Positions 55,160 to 64,000 of a DNA stretch of 64,000 nt are shown here, in pieces; the stretch's first letter is position 1, and each line of letters opens with the position of its first letter. The stretch spans positions 2,161,001-2,225,000 of the forward strand of contig JAJGOT010000021.1 of the NCBI GenBank assembly GCA_022457155.1, written 5' to 3'. The translations under genes and the position numbers were made by a program. Below the pieces are notes generated by a model. That model made no database searches. It saw only the letters and a program-made list of their open reading frames with translations, and was not told the DNA's origin. This stretch comes from Cladopsammia gracilis. Lineage: Eukaryota; Cnidaria; Anthozoa; Scleractinia; Dendrophylliidae.

Positions 55160-55975
55160 CCGGCTGAAAAGTGCAAAATGACGGCGGTTTTTTCGCTCGA
55201 ACCAAAGCAAATTTCCCACCGAAACGTTTACTGGATTCCAATCTTTCCAAAACCGAGTGTGGATGTTGACATTGCGCCTGTTAAAATGAGTTAGAACGCT
55301 TAAAGCGATGACCGCGCGGTCGAACTCCATACAAGCCTTAAAACGAAAATTGCTCACTTCAAGGTAAAAATGGCGGTACTTTTTTTAAAAGTTATTAAAA
55401 TATTTTAACGTTTCTAGATAGAATAATCACCATATTACTGGAATCCGAGTGTGGATTTCCGAAAAGTAATTCATAAATTGCCAGACCATGCATTGACAGA
55501 AGATCATGCGAATAGATACAGACTAATAGAAGCCAAAATTGGCTCAGTCGAAGCATAGTGCACTGAAAAAATGACGGGGTTTTTTTTCGCTCCAACTAAA
55601 TCATATTTCCCACCAAAATGTTCACAAGATCCCAGTCTCTTCAAAACCGAGTGTGGATGTTGACATTATGCCTATTAAAATGAGTTATAGCGCTAAAAGC
55701 GATGACCGCGCGGTTGAACTTCATATAAGCCTTTACTTGACATTGGTCACTTCAAGATCAAAATGATGGGACTCTTTTTTTAAGTTATTAAAATATTTTA
55801 ACGTTTCCACATAGAATAATAACCAAATTACTGGAATCCGAGTGTGGATTTCCGAAAAATAATTCATAAATGGGCGAAATTTTGATTTTCCCTTAAAAAA
55901 TGGCGTTTTCACCGTGATTTTAAGGGTCAAATTGGGGGTCTGGGGACAAGTGAAAAAAATTAGAGGCAAATATCA
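55160..55975 (+). repeat. Two tandem copies of a unit of about 394 bp
   Basis: ACCGAGTGTGGATGTTGACA occurs at 55252 and 55646; CGATGACCGCGCGGT and GAATCCGAGTGTGGATTTCC recur at the same distance. No gene is apparent. Confidence 0.8.
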
Positions 55976-56042
55976 CCCAATTTTTTGCCATGAAATGCCA
56001 AATTTCTTCCAGTCAAATCGATAAGTAGAAACCTCTCATAAA

Positions 56043-56752
56043 GCACGTTACAGACGAGCAAGTTTTCTATGACAAGTGTACGTGACAAGTTTTACAAATT
56101 TTACCTGCTCGTGTGTATGAGTAACAAGTTTTCTTTGACAGGTTTGGCCTTGACAAGTTTTATTTGTCTGTGTGAACGAATAAACGAGTTATCTTTGACA
56201 AGTTTTCATTGTAGCCAGCAATACAATTGCACAGCGGACGAAGACAACATCACCATTTTATTCGTTGATCATAGCTTACATGTATTTAACAAGGGAGAAA
56301 AAGCAAGGTGCTTGCTTATGGTCTTGGTTTTCCTGTGCTTATGCAATATGAGTACTCGAAGAAACACATGAATTGCAGGTGGTGGGTTCGTCCTTGGGCA
56401 ACGCAAACACGTCGTAAGTCTCAGGTTTTTGCAAACAATTTAGTTGAAGAACTAAGAGAAACATAAAGAAAGTTTTCACAACCTTTTTTCGGTTAGTGCA
56501 ATACTGAGCGCTCGCAATTTCGCAACGATTCTTGTCAAGTTTTCCTTGACAAGAAAAGCACGTTTTGCGATTTGTCAAGTTTTTCTATGACAAGTTGCCT
56601 TGTTCAAAAGCTAGCATGCCAGCTTTTGAACATGTGCACTTGACAAGGAAAAGTCGGAAAATCTTGACAAGTTTTTATTTATACACGAGCAAGTAAAACT
56701 TGTCAAGGCAAAACTTGTCATACAAAACTTGCTCGTTTGTAACGTGCTTAAG
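56043..56752. mobile_element. TIR element rich in TGACAAGTTTT motifs
   Basis: AAGCACGTTACAGACGAGCA and the complement at the ends. TGACAAGTTTT or its complement recurs more than a dozen times inside, on both strands, clustered towards the ends. Confidence 0.75.
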
Positions 56753-56994
56753 CGACTGCTCGCACTTTCAACGCTGGTGATTTGAATTTTTCTATTGTTT
56801 TTAACCTCCGTTAAGCGACCTCTCGCCCATATTTCGATGTCACGACAGACGCAAATTGATCAATGAGTTACAGGACGGAGGACACTTCAAGGGATAGATT
56901 AGAGGGCCCAACAGGAAAATGGGACACCTTATTGAGACTTATTTAACGGAGTAACTGGTTAGCTTTCAGTTGGGGTTAGGGGTAGCAGTTTATA

Positions 56995-57180
56995 TAGTTA
57001 AATTTAGGACTAAGCAACCCGAGAAGCTAGGTGATACAGTGGTGCGGTAGGCTATGTAAGCCTAAGCCTAGCTGAGGTCACAGGTTCAATCCCGAGTGGG
57101 GATTTTGGATTTTCTTTTTTACACTTAAAAATTTATTGAAAATAAAATTCTAAGTGTCAACATTACGTTATATAAGTCTC
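56995..57180 (+). repeat. tRNA-derived SINE, family S2 copy 2
   Basis: AGCTAGGTGATACAGTGG and B-box GGTTCAATCCC; closely similar to 39676-39860. Confidence 0.75.
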
Positions 57181-57235
57181 AATAATGGGCCCTCTCATGT
57201 ATTCCTTCAAGTGCTTTCCTTACAGGACAAGTCCA

Positions 57236-57565
57236 ATAGGCCACTCCGAAAAATACCATAATAATCTTTTATGTGCAGGCTCAGCCTCACCGGGGTGTAA
57301 TTATTCAAGTCTCCTTTGTTAGAATGGCACAATGGAATTCAGAGTACATGTGGGAACGCTAGGACGTAGCATTGTGTGTTCGTATACAAATGTGCACCGT
57401 ATGCAAATTGCCAAAAAGTTGAAGCATAGCACGTGCAGTTCGTGCTGAAAACAAAAGAAATTGGAAAAATGAGGCTTATGTCAAGCACCATCCAAACCTG
57501 CACTTTAAAGAGTATTATGGTATTTTTCATTGTTTCTGGAGTGGGGAATAAAACGAAAATTCTGT
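57236..57565 (+). mobile_element. MITE, family M8 copy 1
   Basis: ATAGGCCACTCCGAAAAATAC, then CAGCCTCACCGGGGTGTAAT and TGCAAATTGCCAAAAAGTTG. Copy 2 is at 63553-63870. Confidence 0.85.
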
Positions 57566-57659
57566 CTCTTATCAGCAGTTCACATTCGTTTTCTGTTGAT
57601 CCTGCCGTAATCGACCACCCAAAATACAAAACCAAGGTGGTCGCTTACGGGAGGTCAGA

Positions 57660-58180
57660 CCACAGTTTCGTTTGAACCTGTAGAAATCTCAATGTACAAA
57701 CCACAGAGATCTTAACTTTCAATCATATGAACCTATTGTTATATCAATCTACAAACCACAGGGATCTTAACTTTGCATCATATGAACCTGTAGAAATCTC
57801 AATGTACAAACCACAGGGCTCTTAACTTTGAATCATATGAACCTATAGTAATATCAATGTACAAACCACAGGGATCTTAACTTTGAATCATATGAACCTA
57901 TAGTAATATCAATGTACAAACCACAGGAGTCTTAACTTTGAATCATATGAACCTGTAGAAATCTCAACGTACAAACCACAGGGATCTTAACTTTAAATTG
58001 TTTGAACCTGTAGAAATCTCAATGTACAAATCACAGGGGTCTTAAATTTAAATCGTTTGAACCTGCAGAAATCTCAATGTACAAACCACAGGGATCTTAA
58101 CTTTAAATCGTTTGAACCTGTAGAAATCTCAATGTACAAACCACAGGGATCTTAACTTTAAATTGTTTGAACCTGTAGAA
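57660..58180 (+). repeat. 55-bp tandem repeat, about nine units
   Basis: Unit GAACCTGTAGAAATCTCAAT plus GTACAAACCACAGGGATCTT plus AACTTTAAATCGTTT. The same unit forms the array at 21375-21590. Confidence 0.9.
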
Positions 58181-58278
58181 GGCACCTATCAGCGCAAAAT
58201 AATGTATCATATTGCCTGCATCAAGCAGACTCGGACATAGTCGCCATTTATTTGATTTAGGGGAAGTGGTCATAACAA

Positions 58279-58574
58279 GTGTACTCGAACAGGACCCACC
58301 TTGTGTTGGGGTAGGGGGCTATGCAAGATACCACTTATCTGATGAGTCTAATGGACGAAATTTACTGGCCTTAAAATTTGAGATGAGACTTTAATATTCC
58401 ACGTGCATGAAGCTTGCATTGCTAGTAAAAACACACTTTGAATCTTTTTCTCAGTTTCTACTTCTAATAGAAGGGGGGCTATACCAACAAGAGACCATCT
58501 TTCTTGGGTGGGGGAGTTGGTACATCAAGAGACCACCAGTCGTTTTGTAAAAAGGTGGGTTCTGTTCGAGTACA
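58279..58574. mobile_element. TIR-like element
   Basis: TGTACTCGAACAGGACCCAC at the left and GTGGGTTCTGTTCGAGTACA at the right. Confidence 0.75.
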
Positions 58575-59689
58575 ATTCTTGGGTTGCACATGACGTCATA
58601 AAAATTCAAACTTCTAAACTATACATCCTACAAAGCTGTTTCTAACATGGTATGTAGAAGCCAGTGTTGCAATCGTTGACAAAAAGTTTCAGGCTTTGAA
58701 AGATGTTTTGCTTCCGATTTGTAAAGGTTTTAAATGTGTCACGCAAAAAGTCACGCTATTTCAGATAAACCGTGAAAATACACAAAATTGAACCATGCAC
58801 TTGAAAGTTATTTTTTTGCAATATAGATGCTCATAAGCCGATTTAATGTAAGTTATAGTGAATCCAGTCTTTTGCAATTATATTGTCTGCGTAATTAAGA
58901 CTTGAATTTTCGGCCGCCATGTTGGTGTACACCAAGATGGCTGCTCCATACATTTTTACTAAAAATGTATAATTCTCGTTCGCCTATAACTCTTGAACGA
59001 AATGCTATTGCACTTCAAAATTTGGCCCAGATGTGTAGTTTGAAACTGTCTACAATTCCATAAACATTTTGGAATCGAAATTTTCAATGCTTCTGAATTT
59101 TGACATGACAGTGATATGACGTAAGTGCAAACCAAGAATAGTTTTAAACATTTCCCTAATGCGATATGTAATGTCGCCAGCCTTACCCGTGGGAGCGTCG
59201 TTGGAGGGAGCGGAGGGTGGGGAATTGGACGCAAGAGTCGGGGGGTCGGTGAAGCAATACACCTGGGAGAGAGGAGGGTCCGAAAGTGTGCGGAATCTTC
59301 AATTTATTTTGAGCGTTTCGTATCACGAGTTGGAGCCTTTAATATTTTCTCTTTATCAAATAATATAATATTTAATATACTTGTTTACAGGCACAGACGT
59401 ATTACAATGTACCTACTTAGTCGCGAATGCTTAAAAATTACCTCAAACGCGTAGCTATACACATGCAAAATGCTGCCCTTATTCAGTTAAACAACCTTAC
59501 AGTCTACAGTCAATATCCTTGAGAAAAATAACTAAACAGCTACAGTATGCCATATATAAAACACTTTCATCTGGGCTGTTATTTATAGATCATTCTAAAT
59601 CTTTAGGATTTTATTATTGGCAGACTTAAAACTCTAGGCGGTCGGATACATGGGTTTTTTAAAATTTTGCAAAGGGCCAATTTAAGCGC

Positions 59690-60071
59690 TTAAAGGGGCT
59701 ATGTCACCTATTTTTAGTATCACTTTGAAAAGCCAAAAAACATATCTGCTTCAATGAAAACCTACCAATAATGGTCCAGTTTTGTTAACAAATACTCTTC
59801 CAGTGCACAGAAACTAGTATTCGTTATCTTTGGCTGCGGATGGGCCAGGATGGAAATGGATTGCAACTTGCCATTTCTTTCAAGTTCCTCCCAAGTGTCG
59901 TTGAAAAATCGCAGAAAATGTATTATGGTTCGTTCTTCCTTGAATAAATCACTTACTATTTTTTCTTGGTGTTCTAAGAACAATTGTATGTTTGAGCAAA
60001 GGTACCCTGTCAACTATTTAGTGTATTTTGACCAGAACACAGCAGAATTTGCGTGACAATGCCCCTTTAAT
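59690..60071 (+). mobile_element. MITE, family M5 copy 2
   Basis: TTAAAGGGGCTATGTCACC and GTGACAATGCCCCTTTAA ends (TTAA type). Interior shared with 45203-45540. Confidence 0.85.
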
Positions 60072-61549
60072 GTAAACCATCTACAATCTCACCATCTATG
60101 TTTGTTCATACAAGCATGCACTCCAAAACTCATCTTGAAGTTATGTTAATGATGAACGAACAGTCAGGTTTCTTGCATACTGTAAATTTTCACGGAAACA
60201 AACTGCTTTAAAGACTCTGACAGATAAAGATTCTTCAACAGACTACTCTCGCCGAAATAAGGAAATTTTGCTTACTTTCGCCAAATGCCACCAAAAATAC
60301 AACTAAATTGGATAAAAAGATTCTTTAGGGCAAAACAGAAGCAGTTGTTTCAAGAAAAAGTGCTGGATTGCAAGGATAGAAGTGGATTACAATTTTACAA
60401 CTCATCAAATTTTATCTCGTGGCAGGTGGTCAAGAAATGAAAATTGCCATTCTGGGGGAATTTTGAGGGATTTTTAGTCGTTATTTTGTCCCTTCAGTTC
60501 ATATTTCTTGGCGTTCATGATCATCACTTTTGGCGCTTGTCTCGATCTTACTTTCACTTGATATTTTACTTGATAATGACATGTATTGTTTAAATTTGAG
60601 ACCTACAAGCAGGTGATTAGCAAACGCCAGCATGTTCCACTCCTCTAAATGGCGCTAGAAGGGAAATCACATAATCTGTCAAAATTATAAAGCAATATAC
60701 GCTGCGTTGGGAATTTATGCTCCAAGTTACTGGGTTTTCCTACAAGAACATAACAGGACGTAAATTGAGTCAGTCAAATCAATTCCACTGTCAAAGCTCA
60801 AGTCGAATGAGTTGGGCGATGTAGCAGCTCTCGTAAGGTCTCACACCATTGGTTCGATACCTTTCGAGAGAAAAATAGAACAAACAACACAACAATGGAC
60901 CCTAGCCCTAAAACCAATAGCAGCTGTGTTTTACAAGGCCAATGAAAATAGAGGTTTCTGAGAGCTGCTACTCTACCGTTAGCTTCCTATTTCAAGATAA
61001 TAAAGCAAGCTTAAAGCAGGTTCCTGGCATTATCATGAAAACACGATATAACAGTCGGGACACCGCCCTTTTGACTTCCATACCTTACATAGTTTTACAT
61101 ATCTGACACTCAGTACCCTCCATACTTGTCCAATACTCGGACAAATTTATGCATAGCATATCATTGTACTGTTATACATTATGTGCTGTATTATGCCGTT
61201 CTAGAATCGAATGTATTGTTAAACTATTGTTATGGTCATATAATACAATGCAATGCTATGCATAAATTTGTCCGAGGACAACCCTCACTCAGTAAGGAGA
61301 AAAAAAAAAACAGTTTCAGCCAGCGACGACTGCACAGGTTTAACTCGCGTTCGCGTTTTTCTTTTCGAATTGAGTGTGAACTGGCTTATATATTTCTAGT
61401 ACTGACTGTATTTCAGGAAGGGGCGCGACCAGGCTGTTTATACTAACGGTTCTTGTCTATCACAGTCACACGAACTATGGATTTGAACTCGAACAAAAAA
61501 CAAGTTACACAACAGTAACTGACCAAGCCCTTTTCCACACACTGGCTTT
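60071..61549. other. Sequence with no recognised gene
   Basis: Apart from the R1 repeat, a tRNA-like B-box remnant near 60852 (GGTTCGATACC) and an inverted CATAATACAATGCAATG-type block near 61135-61275 (ATGCATAGCATA repeated), I see nothing coding on either strand. Confidence 0.35.
60308..60470 (+). repeat. Dispersed repeat R1, copy 3
   Basis: TTGGATAAAAAGATTCTTTA and GGATTGCAAGGATAGAAG, as in 25552-25698. Confidence 0.75.
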
Positions 61550-61722
61550 TTATTCGCTTGTTTGATCTTGTTTTTCTAGAGCTTTCTCAGTGATATTTTT
61601 GGCGGCTTTTCCCTCGGGATCATCTGCGGTATTATCTGCGGGTTTCTGGACAAACTGATCCACTGCCATTGCATTCCAAGCTGCCAAGAACCAAGGCGTA
61701 GGAGAGGAAATGGGAAACACGT
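61550..61722 (-). CDS. Probable terminal exon of an unidentified minus-strand gene
   Basis: Acceptor TTGTTTTTCGCAG ends at 61723; the exon then reads VFPISSPTPWFLAAWNAMAV and continues with a charged, lysine- and glutamate-rich tail ending DQTSE and TAA at 61550-61552. The first codon is split, so a phase-1 donor must lie further right, in this window or beyond. I do not recognise the family. The first half has a hydrophobic, Trp-containing stretch and the tail looks disordered. AATAAA overlaps the stop codon on this strand, so the 3' UTR may be very short. It could also be a chance open frame. Confidence 0.4.
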
Positions 61723-61786
61723 CTGCGAAAAACAAACAATAAGAGGTCTTGGTGACAACAGATGTCAAAGGGGAGCATGCGTCACG

Positions 61787-62207
61787 AATTTGAGGTCTCG
61801 TCCACACAACGCCGGATAAATTTGAAAACGGCTTTTTTACTTTGAAAACGCATCAAAAAGTTTTCGTCCACACTGAAACACCTAGTTGTAGTCGGAGTTT
61901 TCAACTTCATTCACTCTGAAGAGAATTTTCGAAAAGTTCCCTTTTCAAAATGTTTCTCCCCCACACTACAACGCCTAGCCGGAGTTTTCAAATTTATCCA
62001 CACTGGAGAGCGTTTTCGAAAATTTTCGTTTTTAAAATGATCTTCGTTCACACTAAAATGCAAAGCCGGCGTTTTCAAATTTATTTAGTTCCGTTTTCGG
62101 TCGCTTTCGGTCAACAATTTATCCGTATTAGTGTGGACGGTAGGCATAACCGTTAGAATAAAGTTGCGTTTTCAAATTCATCCGGCGTAGTGTGGACGGA
62201 GCCTGAT
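61787..62207. mobile_element. TIR MITE (CGTCCACAC..CCGGATAAATTTGAAAACG)
   Basis: GGTCTCGTCCACACAACGCC at one end and GGCGTAGTGTGGACGGAGCC at the other. The interior repeats TTTTCGTCCACACT and TTTTCAAATTTAT words. It lies immediately upstream, in the minus-strand sense, of the exon at 61550. Confidence 0.8.
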
Positions 62208-62383
62208 CACGAGCCGTAGAGCAAAACGTTTTCGTCAGGCCTTTACTTGTCGCTTTTCCGCTCACTAAAGATACTCACACACTAGTACTCTAGGTTTCTA
62301 ATCGCACTGATTGATGTCAAATTCCCAGAACTATAAAAAAGATAAACCTTACATCTTTCGCATTTCATTACTGAGCTTCACAT

Positions 62384-63118
62384 TTACCATCTTTCTTTAT
62401 TTATCACCTCACATGACGCTTTCAACATTGCTGATCCTAGCAGTACACAGGGCGCATGTCATACAATAGAGTTTAACATTTACCATCTTTCTTTATTTAT
62501 CACCTCACATAACGCTTTCAAAATTGCTGATGCTAGCAGTACACAGGACGCATGTCATACAATAGAGTTTAACATTTACCATCTTTCTTTATTTATCATC
62601 TCACATGACGCTTTCGACATTGCTGATGCTAGCAGTACACAGGACGCATGTCATACAATAGAGCTTAACATTTACCATCTTTGTTTATTTATCATCTCAC
62701 ATGACGCTTTCAACATTGCTGATCCTAGCAGTACACAGGACGCATGTCATACAATAGAGCTTAACATTTACCATCTTTCTTTATTTATCACCTCGCATAA
62801 CGCTTTCAACATTGCTGATCCTGGCAGTACACAGGATGCGTGTCATACAATAGAGTTTAACATTTACCATCTTTCTTTATTTATCACCTCACATAATGCT
62901 TTTAACATTGCTGATCCTAGCAGTACACAGGATGCGTGTCATACAATAGAGTTTAACATTTACCATCTTTATTTATTTATCACCTCACATGACACTTTCA
63001 ACATTGCTGATCCTAGCAGTACACAGGACGCATGTCATACAATAGAGTTTAACATTTACCATCTTTCTTTATTTATCACCTCACATGACGCTAGCAGTAC
63101 TATACGCAGCGACGCATG
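62384..63118 (+). repeat. 96-bp tandem repeat, about 7.5 units
   Basis: The unit includes AACATTTACCATCTTTCTTT, ATTGCTGATCCTAGCAGTAC and CATGTCATACAATAGAG. Units differ by only a few bases, so it is a young satellite-like array. Confidence 0.92.
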
Positions 63119-63426
63119 TCATACATGGACCTAGCTACAACCCTGGTCAAAATGTTTAGGGACACTCCACCCTTTTGAAACCACTTTGTAAACGACTTAA
63201 AACTCGCCGATAAGTAAAGCGAAAATTAAACAACTTAAATCGCTATTTCCCCGCTCCCCCCAGACAAGGTTGAAGTCTGTCAACTGTAGTACATGTTGAA
63301 AGTGTTTTATATTCCTGTGTCTCAACCTTGTACCGGGGAGGAGGGGGTAAGGATTTATTTCAGATTTGAACCGAAATATACCAAGTGTCTCAAATGTATT
63401 GACCACGGTTGTAGCTTGCCACGGGT

Positions 63427-63505
63427 CTCTCGTAGCTCAGTGGTTACAGCATCCGACCGGTGTGCAGGAGATCATGGGTTCGATTCCTGTTGTATTTGTC
63501 CCACG
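63427..63505 (+). repeat. tRNA-like sequence with A- and B-boxes
   Basis: TAGCTCAGTGGTTACAGCA matches the A-box region and GGGTTCGATTCC the B-box, about 40 nt apart. Acceptor and anticodon stems are not convincing and a SINE-like tail (CGTGACGTGATGAACATTTC) follows, so a SINE head is more likely than a tRNA gene. Confidence 0.55.
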
Positions 63506-63552
63506 CTCGTGACGTGATGAACATTTCATCGTTATCATTTCATTACTGACCT

Positions 63553-63870
63553 ATTAGGCCAGTTCGAAAAATACCATAATAATATTTTATGTACAGGTAC
63601 AGGCTCAGCCTCACCGGGGTGTAATTATTCAAGTCTCCTTTGTTAGAATGACACAATGGAATTCAGAGTACATGTAGGAACGCTAGGACGTAGCATTGTG
63701 TGTTCGAATACAAATGTGCACAGTATGCAAATTGCCAAGAAGTTGAAGCATAGCACGTGCAATCCGTGCTGAAAACAAAAGAAATTGGAAAAATCAGGCT
63801 TACATCAAGCACTACCCAAACCTGCACTTTAAAGAGTATTATGGTACTAATTTTTCGAAGTGGCCTATTG
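63553..63870 (+). mobile_element. MITE, family M8 copy 2
   Basis: ATTAGGCCAGTTCGAAAAATA at the left and TTTTTCGAAGTGGCCTATT at the right, with the same interior as 57236-57565. Confidence 0.85.
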
Positions 63871-64000
63871 CACCTGATCGCCAATTTTTTTTCTTTTAAT
63901 CAACTCAATGTACGTTGAAAAGTCGAATAGTGAAATATTTCTTGTTTTTAACGTCGCGTTAGTGAGTTATAGAGATTTGAATTTACAAAATGCTAATTAG

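Noticed and set aside
63427..63500. Functional tRNA gene
   Set aside because: Boxes are good but stems do not pair well and a SINE tail follows.

Overview
This is a 64 kb piece of a eukaryotic, intron-rich, AT-rich animal genome. The gene models, the dense non-autonomous DNA transposons (TIR and foldback MITEs) and the tRNA-derived SINEs suggest a cnidarian, most likely a stony coral or close anthozoan. That attribution is inference from style and has not been checked against a database. There is no sign of bacterial genes, CRISPR arrays or prokaryotic operons.

Layout. (1) 0.9-11.5 kb, minus strand: the 5' seven coding exons of a gene whose conceptual protein matches the N-terminal DUF4549-type region of CCDC162/C6orf183-like proteins. 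It reads from 11531 down and runs off the low-coordinate end. (2) 11.5-14.35 kb: a divergent intergenic region with a possible non-coding first exon for the right-hand gene and several mobile elements. (3) 14.38-52.32 kb, plus strand: one complete gene, reconstructed here as 27 coding exons with consistent phases and consensus splice sites, total 4143 nt including the stop (1380 aa). Its C-terminal half is the WD40 domain of TFIIIC subunit GTF3C2 (TFIIIC110). Its N-terminal half carries three repeated two-finger C2H2 modules, AT-hooks, basic NLS-like runs and a long acidic tract. (4) 52.3-64 kb: mostly repeats, with a probable terminal exon of an unidentified minus-strand gene at 61550-61722.

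Repeats make up a large share of the window. They include paired MITE copies in opposite orientation (for example 7472-8200 with 38458-38995, 25704-25881 with 30802-30985, 45788-45962 with 51803-52003), nested insertions (48.73-49.79 kb, 32.0-32.7 kb), and tandem arrays with 9, 36, 41, 55, 96 and about 106 bp units. SINEs and tRNA-like pieces with recognisable B-boxes are also present, as is a LINE 3' fragment. Two points stand out. The TFIIIC subunit gene, whose product belongs to the B-box-reading complex, carries several B-box SINEs in its own introns. The end of its penultimate intron, with the splice acceptor, has also been copied downstream of its stop codon.
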